A stretch of 23,401 nucleotides of DNA from Parcubacteria group bacterium GW2011_GWA1_47_8 (GTDB taxonomy: Bacteria > Patescibacteriota > Minisyncoccia > Phycocordibacterales > UBA1550). The first letter of the stretch is position 1. Every line of letters begins with the position of its first letter. Of this stretch, positions 13,232 to 21,128 are shown in pieces. Below the pieces are notes generated by a model. It ran no database searches and had not been told where the DNA came from. It saw only the letters and a program-made list of their open reading frames with translations. The translations under genes were made by a program, and so were the position numbers. The DNA is taken from contig LCOP01000009.1 of NCBI GenBank assembly GCA_000996605.1, forward strand, positions 1 to 23,401, given 5' to 3'.

Positions 13232-15529
13232 CTACGCTATCTCGCAAATCCCTGCCACACAGGCGAGTTCCTTCGACCCTTGCGTGTGATCCTCGCGCTC
13301 ATAACTCACAATCTTCGAGAAATCAATATCCGGGAATTTCTTAACCATTTCCTCATATTTCTCTTTCGTAATCTCTTCGTATGGCGCAAGACGATACACA
13401 TGGTTTGAGCGCGGAAGGAACGACAATCCGCCAATCATCTCCCAGTTTTCGTAGAGCCAATTTGCAACCGAAATCCACTCCTCCTCCCCTACGGAAATAG
13501 TGACCGAAGGATTGTGTTCCGTAAAGTTCTCTTTGACCATCTTCCAATACTCAAGCTGTTCGAGTGCGCTTTGATCGTTCTTGTAAATCGATTTCTCGGG
13601 TGCTCGAACAGGGAACTCGAGAACATACGTCACAGCACTTTCTACCGACTGACCAACCTCGGGATGATACGTAACACCCTGATCCTTCATCATTTTAAAA
13701 AGGCTGTCTGTCGCCGCGATACGAATTCGACGAATATAATACTCCGAATTACGCGGGTGCATACCCGAAGATGCGTCAACGAGTTGAGACACCGTACCGG
13801 ACGGTTTGACCGCCGTCACCGCCGAGGAAGGATTGATGCCGAAGCGTTTCGCATACTCTTTGTTCACCTTCACCGCCTCATCGCGAAGCTTCCGCATCAC
13901 TTCGGGATTACGAACGGTTTTGCAATCCCATTGCCCCGTAATAGAAACGCCGAGTAGACGCTCTTCTTCGCAATTTTCCTTCCATTCTTTCGAGAGATAG
14001 CCGAAATTCGTAAGAGAAGACTGGTAGGTTCCAAGGATTGATGCGAGGCGCGCTTTCTTCATCAAGCTCGCCTCGGTATCCTCGGCGCGCGCGACAATTT
14101 CAGAAAGATTGCAGAATTGTTTGGATTTCAAAATAATCTCTCCGCATGGGTTGGTCCCACACGTGTCAAAATCCTTCTCCAGTGTCTTCCAACGGCGTGC
14201 CGGCATCTGCTTGGGGATAGACCCACGGTTAAAAATACCGCGCTCACCCGACCCCGCCTTCATGAGAGAGACCCATTCATCGAGAAATTCGGCATTCGAA
14301 GGTTTCTGCCAATACACGGCGGAGTTATTCGCCATCATGCGCTGAGGATCAGTGAGGTAAAATTGTCCGTCCTTGGCATGGCGCATGTCGTGATCGTCGA
14401 GATCGGAAAGCGAAATAAGGGCACTTCGGCGTACGCCTCCAGAAACGACCACTTCGCCGATTTTGCAAATAATGTCGTGAAGGTCAAGGTTTGAAAGGCG
14501 GCGACCTTGCTTTTTCATGACACGTTCACGAGAAAAATCAATGAGAGAGATGAGTGGCTCGGGACCCGAACTCTTGCCCCCCATCGTCATCAAACGCGCA
14601 CCTGCAGGACGAAGCTTTGAATAGTCGAACTTGATATCTCCGCCGCTAAACCATGTGTTCATACCAAGCGCGTACGCGTCCGCCCACCCCTCCTTACTAT
14701 CGACAACAGTATGCGTGGGGAGCATCTTTCCAGTCTGTTTTTTAATCTGCGGGAACATTTGCGCGTTCTGGCTTTCGACAGAGTAGCCAACGCCCGTACC
14801 ACACATGAGAAGATACATGATCTCCGCAAGGTCTTGTACGCATGACGGCGCAATAAACGAACAGTTGTATCCCGTCACATTCGTCTTGCGCGCCGCATCA
14901 CCAGCACTCCACAAAAGCCGCATGGAGGGCATCACCTGTTGTTCGAGAATCGCCTGACGAATCTCGGCGTACTCTTTTTCAGTCATCTTCGAACCGAGGT
15001 TTTCTTTCATGAACGCCACGTAACGATCGACCGTCTCGATCCATGTCTCGCGGCGACCTTGCTCGGGAAGCCAGCGTGAGTAACTGCGATAATACACAAA
15101 CTCCGACATGGGACTGCGGAAGTATTTCTTACCTTCGGCAACCATTTTTTTCACCTCCTCGGGTATTTCACCCTGTTTTTCTCGAGCTCGGGCACGCTCT
15201 TCACGATAGAGGATGTATGCCTTGGCAGTCTTCACATATTCTTCTAAAATAAGCTCTTTTTCGGCAATATCCTGCATTCCCTCTACCGTAGGAATGAAAT
15301 CTTTGACGAGTTTTGAGATTCTTTTCAGCTCGGATTCTACCTTGCGTGCGATGTATTCCGCCTCTTTGCGGTCCCCTTCTCCCGTCGAACGCATCGCTTT
15401 ATTCACCGCACTCACAATGTGCTCAATATCAAAGGGAACAATGGAGCCGCTACGCTTGCGCACGCTAACGATGGGACTTTTGTGGGGTACGACAGCTGAT
15501 GTCTTCGCTTGCTTGGTATTCTTTTGCAT
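13232..15529 (-). CDS. nrdJ: Adenosylcobalamin-dependent ribonucleoside-triphosphate reductase (class II)
   Basis: A 765-residue monomeric class II ribonucleotide reductase making dNTPs using B12 as radical source. An N-terminal ATP-cone (about 22-110, VRKRSGSIVPFDIEHIVSAV) gives allosteric control. The active site has C223 in GYNCSF, the radical Cys462 with Glu464 in NPCGE, and C473; the spacing between 462 and 473 equals that between C408 and C419 in the Lactobacillus leichmannii enzyme. The redox pair C757/C762 (CVAGIC) ends the protein. GGVRRSALISLSDLDD and AVKPSGTVSQLVD are other family landmarks. The start is ATG 15529 rather than a GTG eight codons earlier, because the family has short leaders. 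No small subunit is present or needed. Cofactor must be imported or salvaged. Confidence 0.96.
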   Translation of the reverse strand: MQKNTKQAKTSAVVPHKSPIVSVRKRSGSIVPFDIEHIVSAVNKAMRSTGEGDRKEAEYIARKVESELKRISKLVKDFIPTVEGMQDIAEKELILEEYVKTAKAYILYREERARAREKQGEIPEEVKKMVAEGKKYFRSPMSEFVYYRSYSRWLPEQGRRETWIETVDRYVAFMKENLGSKMTEKEYAEIRQAILEQQVMPSMRLLWSAGDAARKTNVTGYNCSFIAPSCVQDLAEIMYLLMCGTGVGYSVESQNAQMFPQIKKQTGKMLPTHTVVDSKEGWADAYALGMNTWFSGGDIKFDYSKLRPAGARLMTMGGKSSGPEPLISLIDFSRERVMKKQGRRLSNLDLHDIICKIGEVVVSGGVRRSALISLSDLDDHDMRHAKDGQFYLTDPQRMMANNSAVYWQKPSNAEFLDEWVSLMKAGSGERGIFNRGSIPKQMPARRWKTLEKDFDTCGTNPCGEIILKSKQFCNLSEIVARAEDTEASLMKKARLASILGTYQSSLTNFGYLSKEWKENCEEERLLGVSITGQWDCKTVRNPEVMRKLRDEAVKVNKEYAKRFGINPSSAVTAVKPSGTVSQLVDASSGMHPRNSEYYIRRIRIAATDSLFKMMKDQGVTYHPEVGQSVESAVTYVLEFPVRAPEKSIYKNDQSALEQLEYWKMVKENFTEHNPSVTISVGEEEWISVANWLYENWEMIGGLSFLPRSNHVYRLAPYEEITKEKYEEMVKKFPDIDFSKIVSYEREDHTQGSKELACVAGICEIA

Positions 15530-15640
15530 ACGATACAAATTGCTAATGCACACACTGATAAATTTATTCTACGTCTCCTTATTGTACTCCTAAAAAAAAA
15601 TTTCGGTAGGTGGATAACTCAAAAAAATATTGTGACGAAA

Positions 15641-15665
15641 CAAAAAAAACGGGCTGTAAACCCGT
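15641..15665 (-). terminator. Terminator after the DUF192 gene
   Basis: Hairpin ACGGG-7 nt-CCCGT (15649-15665), 16 bp beyond the stop of the DUF192 gene, with a run of T8 (15649-15642) following on the minus strand. Confidence 0.75.
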
Positions 15666-15681
15666 CCTTTTTCAAATGCTT

Positions 15682-16140
15682 TTATTTACTGGTTATTTCA
15701 AGGATGTCTCCTATGCTGATACGATGTTCATCTAAAAAACCTTCTCCCACTTCGAGTACATATCTTGCAAGCACACGCGGAATGAATATCTCCGGATATG
15801 ACTCCGGCTTCGCGTGCGTTTTCGTATCAACCACACGGTAGTCTTTGTCGAGCCAGATAATGTCGATGGGGAACGACATGTCCTTCATCCAAATACCATA
15901 TCCGCCATCCGAAGGAAATTCAAAAAGCATCCCGTGTCCGGACTCGAGCGGTGCATGACTGGACAACCCACGCGCGCGCGAGGAGTCGGTGTCGGCAACC
16001 TCAAGCACAAGCGGCGTACCTCTCAAGGTAGCATAGAGGACACTCTTCCCGCTAAGCTTTATGATGAGCGAAAACACCGAGATACCTAGCAGTACCAAGG
16101 TAATTATAACTTTTTGGGTTTTTGTGAGAAGAGGAATCAT
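15682..16140 (-). CDS. DUF192 family protein, membrane-anchored
   Basis: A 152-residue protein with an N-terminal helix (about 12-28). The DUF192 domain follows: VEVADT-like LEVADTDSSRARGLSSHAPL, GMLFEFPSDGGYGIWMKDMSFPIDIIWLD (the M-x-N/K-M-x-F/P-I-D-x-x-W-L-D signature) and YVLEVGEGFLDEHRISIGD. The domain's function is not known; a small beta-barrel possibly binding a ligand outside the cell. Its own terminator follows. A promoter 130 nt upstream leaves a long leader that contains a hairpin at 16189-16217. Confidence 0.9.
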   Translation of the reverse strand: MIPLLTKTQKVIITLVLLGISVFSLIIKLSGKSVLYATLRGTPLVLEVADTDSSRARGLSSHAPLESGHGMLFEFPSDGGYGIWMKDMSFPIDIIWLDKDYRVVDTKTHAKPESYPEIFIPRVLARYVLEVGEGFLDEHRISIGDILEITSK

Positions 16141-16188
16141 GAGTTGAAAGTGGACGATTATTATTCACTTTAAATTACTAATTCGGGG

Positions 16189-16217
16189 TACGAAACTCCC
16201 GTCCCGCATGTTTCGTA
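16189..16217 (-). other. Hairpin in the DUF192 leader
   Basis: Perfect 8-bp arms tacgaaac (16189-16196) and gtttcgta (16210-16217) with a 13-nt loop. It lies in the long leader between the promoter and the DUF192 start and could affect translation. Confidence 0.45.
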
Positions 16218-16276
16218 ATTCAAAATGCCGAGCACCTTTCTTTATGTGGATTTCATAATTCAAAGTTGTTCAATTT

Positions 16277-16304
16277 AGTATATCATGTAGCATCACAACC
16301 ACAA
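16277..16304 (-). promoter_or_regulatory. Extended -10 promoter upstream of DUF192
   Basis: TTGTGG (16304-16299), a 16-nt spacer ending in TGA, and TATACT (16282-16277). The TG at the end of the spacer gives an extended -10. The predicted start is near 16270. Confidence 0.55.
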
Positions 16305-16306
16305 AC

Positions 16307-16336
16307 AAAAATCCCCGCTTTACAGCGGGGATTTTT
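16307..16336 (-). terminator. Terminator after the RRM protein gene
   Basis: Perfect 13-bp stem (16307-16319 with 16324-16336), 4-nt loop, A- and T-runs on both sides, so it can stop transcription both ways. A second small hairpin (arms 16377-16384 and 16390-16397) abuts the RRM stop codon. Confidence 0.9.
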
Positions 16337-16397
16337 TTGTGAGCGTGGGTATTACCCTAAACCTTTCGGTCGGGTGTACCATCCATGAAGGATGGTA

Positions 16398-16694
16398 TTA
16401 GCCCATGCGGCGGTTTCCGCCACCAAACTCACGGCGAGGGCGCTCTTCGAGAGGGCGCGCTTCGTTGACCGTAAGCGTGCGTCCCTGAAAGTCCTTGCCA
16501 TTCCACATGTCGATAGCCTTGTCAGCATCAGCATCGTTTGCCATTTCGACAAACCCGAAACCTTTCGAACGACCGGTCATCTTGTCGATGATGATCGCAG
16601 ACGAAAGAACTTCTCCTGCTTCGCTAAACGCAACTTTAAGATCGTCCTCTGTGGTTGAGTAAGGGATACCCCCTACATACAATTTCTTTGCCAT
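16398..16694 (-). CDS. RNA-binding protein with a single RRM
   Basis: A 98-residue protein with one RNA recognition motif: RNP2 LYVGGI (residues 5-10) and RNP1 KGFGFVEM (44-51) carry the aromatic residues that contact RNA. The C-terminus (PRREFGGGNRRMG) is glycine/arginine-rich. Related small RRM proteins in cyanobacteria are linked to cold stress; the role here is unknown but RNA chaperone activity is plausible. A promoter about 110 nt upstream implies a long leader, as in cold-shock mRNAs; that leader (16695-16807) has no gene. Confident family call. Confidence 0.95.
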   Translation of the reverse strand: MAKKLYVGGIPYSTTEDDLKVAFSEAGEVLSSAIIIDKMTGRSKGFGFVEMANDADADKAIDMWNGKDFQGRTLTVNEARPLEERPRREFGGGNRRMG

Positions 16695-16813
16695 AGTGTG
16701 TTGCTTAATTCTTTTTTCTTTTTTTCAGTAAGATGACCTGTTTTCTCCTCGCCCTCTTACCTACCAGAACCAAGCAGCAAAGCAAGCACTGAGTGAAAAC
16801 TTCTTACTGTTTC

Positions 16814-16842
16814 AGCCTACCACGTCCTTGCAAAGTACGCAA
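16814..16842 (-). promoter_or_regulatory. Possible promoter of the RRM gene
   Basis: TTGCGT (16842-16837), a 17-nt spacer, TAGGCT (16819-16814). The -10 is imperfect. It would give a leader of about 113 nt. Confidence 0.4.
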
Positions 16843-16887
16843 CTGTGGATAACTTCTTGGGCGGCATACGGAATACTGAATGCTGTT

Positions 16888-18642
16888 TTAGCGAGACAGT
16901 ACCTGCTTGCGGAGGCGTATTGACTTCGGCGTAATCTCCAAATACTCATCAGCATTCATGAGCTCAAGCCCGCGCTCAATGGTGATTTCATACGGCGGCG
17001 TGAGGGTGATCGCCTCATCAGCACCCGAAGAACGCATATTGGAGAGTTGCTTACCTTTCGTGGGGTTCACCGACATTTCTTCGCCTTTGGATGTATTGCC
17101 AATGACCATCCCCTCGTAGACTTCGACGGCAGGAGCAATATAGATTACCCCGCGATCTTGAAGATTCCAAAGAGAGAAGCCGAGCGCCTTCCCAGACGCC
17201 ATGGAGACCATGGACCCCACATCGCGCTTCTTGATCTCACCGGCATACGGACGAAATTCTATAAATCGGCTCGAGAGGATACCTTCGCCTTTGGTGTCCA
17301 CCATAAATTGTCCCCGATATCCCAAAAGCCCGCGCGTAGGAATCTCATAGGTAAGGCGTGTGATGCCGTGCTCCTCCTTCATGTTGGACATAACACCTTT
17401 GCGTTTGCCCAATTTCTCAATCACGGTACCCGATGATTCGGTGGGTACGTCGATGATAAGCTCTTCATACGGCTCGAGTTTAACGCCATCTTCCTCTTTC
17501 ACGATAACTTGCGGTTGAGAAACTTGAAGCTCAAATCCTTCACGGCGCATCTGCTCCAAGAGGATTGAGATATGAAGCTCTCCGCGACCGTAGACTTTGA
17601 ACGAATCCATCGCGGAAAAATCCACGCGGAGCCCAACGTTCACTTCGAGTTCGCGCTCGAGACGATCGCGAATCTGGCGAATCGTTACAAATTTCCCCTC
17701 TTTCCCCGCAAATGGTGAGTCATTTACAATAAAATTGAGCGAGATGGTCGGCTCATCAATAGAAATTGCGGGGAGCGGCTCTTGGTCAGCCTTGGCACAA
17801 ATAGTCTCGCCGATATAGATGTCAGGAAGCCCTGCAACCATCACGATATCGCCGGCGACCGCCTCGGGAACTTCTTTGCGTACAACACCCTCAAAAGTAC
17901 AGAGTTTGGTAATACGGCCCGTGCGGGTCTCACCGCTTGATTTTTTAATCACCACAGTTTCACCGGCATGGATTGTGCCTTCGTAAATACGCCCTACCGC
18001 AAGGCGCCCGAGGAAGTTGTCGTAGGCGAGATTAAACGGCTGCATGCGAAGGGGTGCGGCACTGTCCGCGGGAGCGGGCGGCACCTGTTCCAACACCACG
18101 TCGAGAAGCGGGTTCAAATCAGTTGACTCATCTTCAAGATTACGCTTCGCGATACCCTGTCGTCCGATTGCATACACAGTCGTGAAATCCAACTGTTCGT
18201 CGTTTGCACCAAGCTCAAAGAAAAGCTCAAAGACCTCGTCATGCACTTCCTTGGGACGTGCCGCAGGTTTGTCGATCTTGTTCAAAACGACAATAGGTTT
18301 GAGCCCAAGCTCAAGCGACTTTTTGAGCACAAAGCGCGTCTGAGGCATAGGGCCTTCTTGCGCGTCAACAAGGAGAAGCACGGTATCAATCGAACGAAGC
18401 ACGCGTTCCACCTCGGAGCCAAAGTCAGCGTGACCCGGTGTGTCCACGATGTTGATTTTGGTGTCTTTGTAAAAAATCGAAGTATTTTTGGCATAAATGG
18501 TAATACCGCGCTCTTGTTCAAGCGCGTTCGAGTCCATAGAAGCACCCTCCCCGACCATACCTGTCTGGCGCATTAAAGCGTCGGTCAAGGTCGTCTTGCC
18601 GTGGTCAACGTGGGCGATAATTGCGATGTTACGAATTTCCAT
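16888..18642 (-). CDS. typA: Ribosome-associated GTPase TypA/BipA
   Basis: A 584-residue translational GTPase of the EF-G class that binds ribosomes and helps large-subunit assembly, especially at low temperature or stress. G motifs: AHVDHGKTT (10-18), ERGITIYAKNT switch region, DTPGH (67-71) and NKID (121-124). Domain II starts near 200 (NLAYDNFLGRLAVGRIYEG), and the late domains have PYEELIIDVPTESSG and RGLLGYRGQFM, with the TypA-specific C-terminal region (TPPYEITIERGLELMNADE). Length is close to the E. coli protein (607). The leader is about 53 nt and has a short GC hairpin followed by T6, possibly a weak attenuator. Confidence 0.97.
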   Translation of the reverse strand: MEIRNIAIIAHVDHGKTTLTDALMRQTGMVGEGASMDSNALEQERGITIYAKNTSIFYKDTKINIVDTPGHADFGSEVERVLRSIDTVLLLVDAQEGPMPQTRFVLKKSLELGLKPIVVLNKIDKPAARPKEVHDEVFELFFELGANDEQLDFTTVYAIGRQGIAKRNLEDESTDLNPLLDVVLEQVPPAPADSAAPLRMQPFNLAYDNFLGRLAVGRIYEGTIHAGETVVIKKSSGETRTGRITKLCTFEGVVRKEVPEAVAGDIVMVAGLPDIYIGETICAKADQEPLPAISIDEPTISLNFIVNDSPFAGKEGKFVTIRQIRDRLERELEVNVGLRVDFSAMDSFKVYGRGELHISILLEQMRREGFELQVSQPQVIVKEEDGVKLEPYEELIIDVPTESSGTVIEKLGKRKGVMSNMKEEHGITRLTYEIPTRGLLGYRGQFMVDTKGEGILSSRFIEFRPYAGEIKKRDVGSMVSMASGKALGFSLWNLQDRGVIYIAPAVEVYEGMVIGNTSKGEEMSVNPTKGKQLSNMRSSGADEAITLTPPYEITIERGLELMNADEYLEITPKSIRLRKQVLSR

Positions 18643-18701
18643 AAGATTTTTACTAAAATTGAAACAAAAAATCCGCCCCTGCGGTTTTAACTAATGCCCA
18701 C

Positions 18702-18730
18702 ATTGTACGCAAAATCGTTTCAAAAGTCAA
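18702..18730 (-). promoter_or_regulatory. Sigma-70 promoter of typA
   Basis: TTGACT (18730-18725), a 17-nt spacer, TACAAT (18707-18702). Start predicted near 18695, about 53 nt before the typA ATG. Confidence 0.8.
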
Positions 18731-18781
18731 CCTCAACAACATTTCAGTCACGCAAGCGTTGCACAGCAAGAACCATAAAAT

Positions 18782-18817
18782 CAAAAAAACACCCTCCGAA
18801 AATTATCGCGGAGGGTG
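18782..18817 (-). terminator. Terminator after the Mur ligase gene
   Basis: Perfect 9-bp stem CACCCTCCG / CGGAGGGTG (18790-18798 with 18809-18817), 10-nt loop, then T7 on the minus strand. It isolates the Mur ligase/hydrolase pair from typA. Confidence 0.88.
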
Positions 18818-18833
18818 AGGCGTGTGCAGCCAC

Positions 18834-20207
18834 CTAACTGCGGATAAAATCCACAAGATGTTGCATGTCCTTGTGGAGTCGGTAGTACATAGCAAAATGA
18901 AAAACTCTAAACTCAAAATACTCAAGACCCGCAAAAAGCTCATATTGGAGAGAAAACGAGACTTTTTCAAAAGAACACCTTGAGACTATTTCGCGATTTT
19001 CGGGAGTATCCAAGAACCTCACTTCCGTAAAAGAAGAAAGTGCTTGCATAAGTCCGTCAATCTGGAGTCCAGTATCTCCTTCTCCAAAATTAAAGCTGTG
19101 AATCAATAGCAAGCTCGTTGGGTAGTCATGTTCCGAAAGCGCAATCAATCTCCCGCTGTTGGTAACATCGCCATCAAACAAAACATCTTTCTCCAACACC
19201 TTAATCCACCGGATCCTGTTTTCTGCGGGAACGAAGTGATTGATTGCGTTGGAAATATCGGAAGCCGAAACTCCCAGCACGCTACCCACAAGACCTGCGG
19301 CAGCCACCTGATAATAGAAAAGTTTTGTCTTTATGTAGGGAACAAACGAAAGTACTTCATTTGTATGGTTTAAATACAAATAAGAAAATATCCCGTCGCT
19401 TCTCACAAAAGCGTCTGCTTTTGAGTTCTCGCACGAGAAGATCAAATCATCCTTCCTTTTTAAGGAAAGGATGAGCGGATTATCAGCGTTTAAGATTCCT
19501 AAATCAGATCTCTTTACCAGCGGAGCTTTGCCCTCCAGAATATCTTGCAAAGTATTGATGCCTTCCACTCCAAGATGAACATTCTTTATATTCAGGAAGA
19601 CAGAAATGTTTGGTCGTAACAACTCAATGAGATTACCTATATGATGTTTTCTATACATAGAATATTCCAGTGCCAAGATCTGATGACTTGGCAAAAGAAA
19701 ATTCACAAGCCACGACGACAAGGTTAGCGGGGTGAGACGTTTGGAATATATCCTGCCGCAAGAAAACTTCTGAGACAAGATACTTTCCACCAACGCCGTA
19801 CCCGTAGTTTTCCCCACACTTCCGGTCATGCCGACAACAGTCGGGGATGCGCCGGAAAGAATATGGCGCCGAATAACATCTATCGTCTGATAGATGTTAT
19901 TTACTCGAATATGCGGACAGCCGCTAAGTTGCTCGTCGTTTACTCGAGAATCAGCGACAAAAACTAAATTTTTGAACTCCCGCAGTCTGGCAAGGTTTCG
20001 AGAACGATCAAATGGCTTATTGTACCAGCCAAGGATTTCCGGATTATCTTCATAGACAAGAAAGTAAAGAATTTTTACTCCTAAAGGAAACTTGTCAAAA
20101 TCCTTTAAATATGCGATATCACATATTTCAAACTCTTCGTCTCCTTGCACATCGTGAAATTCAGCATCCGATAGAATTTGCTTCAGGATCTGCAAACTGA
20201 TCTTCAT
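18834..20207 (-). CDS. Mur ligase-like ATP-dependent amide ligase (divergent)
   Basis: A 457-residue protein with the fold of Mur ligases. The ATP loop is GMTGSVGKTT (126-135); E181 in ALEYSMYRKHH fits the magnesium-binding Glu of MurF, and H211 (NVHLGVEGI) and K227 (EGKAPLV) fit the conserved His and carbamylated Lys. NADNPLIL (240-247) is the late ATP-domain motif. The substrate loop normally containing N-N-E (GNLNNEIGVPL in MurF) here reads SKRLTPLTLSSWLVN, so the substrate probably differs. The C-terminal domain is poorly conserved. Its start lies 47 bp inside the upstream hydrolase gene. Sequence is clearly more AT-rich than the neighbours. It may not be the cell's MurF. Confidence 0.78.
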   Translation of the reverse strand: MKISLQILKQILSDAEFHDVQGDEEFEICDIAYLKDFDKFPLGVKILYFLVYEDNPEILGWYNKPFDRSRNLARLREFKNLVFVADSRVNDEQLSGCPHIRVNNIYQTIDVIRRHILSGASPTVVGMTGSVGKTTGTALVESILSQKFSCGRIYSKRLTPLTLSSWLVNFLLPSHQILALEYSMYRKHHIGNLIELLRPNISVFLNIKNVHLGVEGINTLQDILEGKAPLVKRSDLGILNADNPLILSLKRKDDLIFSCENSKADAFVRSDGIFSYLYLNHTNEVLSFVPYIKTKLFYYQVAAAGLVGSVLGVSASDISNAINHFVPAENRIRWIKVLEKDVLFDGDVTNSGRLIALSEHDYPTSLLLIHSFNFGEGDTGLQIDGLMQALSSFTEVRFLDTPENREIVSRCSFEKVSFSLQYELFAGLEYFEFRVFHFAMYYRLHKDMQHLVDFIRS

Positions 20208-20940
20208 GTATGTTCTCCTTGATTTCGAGAATAATAGAGATTAATTTTTCCGTATGCGTATTTGCAATATCATGACCACCGCCCGGAATGATGTGTACAT
20301 TATGGCGGACAAGGCACTTGCTTAAAGTATTTTTGATGAGCACAGGAGGTGTCGCCGTATCATGCTCTCCGTAGATAAGGAAGACTGGTTCCAAAAGGGA
20401 CGCCAAATCATCCGTTAGATCTACTGAGACGATGTTACGATACGTCTGCCGCATGACTTCGCTTGCATGTAAGTAATATGGATTTTTGACTATATTCGTC
20501 AAATATACATCCCGAAGAATTGCAACGATATTTTCCGGAAGTAACGTTTTAAGAATCCTTTGAGTAAGATTTAGATTTTTATTCTCATAGTGGCGGACGA
20601 TTGCCGGAGACACGAGAATAATATTTACTTGAGTATTTTTGGCAATTTTCTTAAAACGGAGCGCAACGGCTCCGCCAAAAGAATATCCCAAGAGATACTC
20701 CGGTTTTTCCTGTTTTATTTTCTCCGCAACAAAAGAAACAAAATCATCCAGCCCCCAGGGAACTTGTGGATCTTTCTCTCCGCAAAACCCCGGTAAATTG
20801 AATGGCACCACTTCGAAATATTGAGAGAGTGCAGAGGTAAATGCGAAGCGATTTGCCCATGCATTTGTACAGCCTTGCGATGTGTAGTTGGCATGATTCC
20901 AGCCATGAATCAAGAGAATTTTTGGTTTTGTCGTCTTCAT
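20161..20940 (-). CDS. Alpha/beta-hydrolase
   Basis: A 259-residue hydrolase with the oxyanion-hole HGW near residue 12, the nucleophile elbow GYSFGG (Ser87), a catalytic Asp194 (GEHDTATPP) and His223 (GGGHDI). A lid is inserted between residues about 115 and 175. Family members include esterases, proline iminopeptidases and C-C hydrolases; the substrate is not predictable. The gene overlaps the Mur ligase start by 47 bp, so the two are surely co-transcribed. A degraded copy of its first 12 codons lies just upstream (20958-20994). Like its partner it is AT-rich. Confidence 0.85.
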   Translation of the reverse strand: MKTTKPKILLIHGWNHANYTSQGCTNAWANRFAFTSALSQYFEVVPFNLPGFCGEKDPQVPWGLDDFVSFVAEKIKQEKPEYLLGYSFGGAVALRFKKIAKNTQVNIILVSPAIVRHYENKNLNLTQRILKTLLPENIVAILRDVYLTNIVKNPYYLHASEVMRQTYRNIVSVDLTDDLASLLEPVFLIYGEHDTATPPVLIKNTLSKCLVRHNVHIIPGGGHDIANTHTEKLISIILEIKENIHEDQFADPEANSIGC

Positions 20941-20994
20941 TTTGATAACCTCAGTTGATGAATCAAGAGAATTTTGGGTTCATTGTTTTCATTT
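20905..20994 (-). repeat. Partial duplication of the hydrolase start
   Basis: 20905-20943 (codons 1-12 of the hydrolase) and 20958-20994 are direct copies; the first 18 bases (atgaatcaagagaatttt) are identical. The upstream copy reads MKTMNPK(I)LLIH with a one-base deletion, so it is a dead 5' fragment of a tandem gene copy. Confidence 0.7.
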
Positions 20995-21102
20995 CAAAGA
21001 ACCACCTATGGTCATGAAAGCACTAATTGATTGATTTGTACAGATGCCAGTTCTTATGCATTTTTCTAAACGGGAATAAGGGTTGTGCCTTTGTGTTGTT
21101 GT

Positions 21103-21127
21103 CACTTGGCGGTTTAACCGCCAAGTG
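21103..21127 (-). terminator. Strong hairpin at the end of the lytic transglycosylase gene
   Basis: Perfect 12-bp stem CACTTGGCGGTT/AACCGCCAAGTG with a single central base (3-nt loop in practice), one base past the stop codon. There is no T-run on either side, so it may stabilise the 3' end rather than terminate. Confidence 0.55.
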
Positions 21128-21128
21128 C

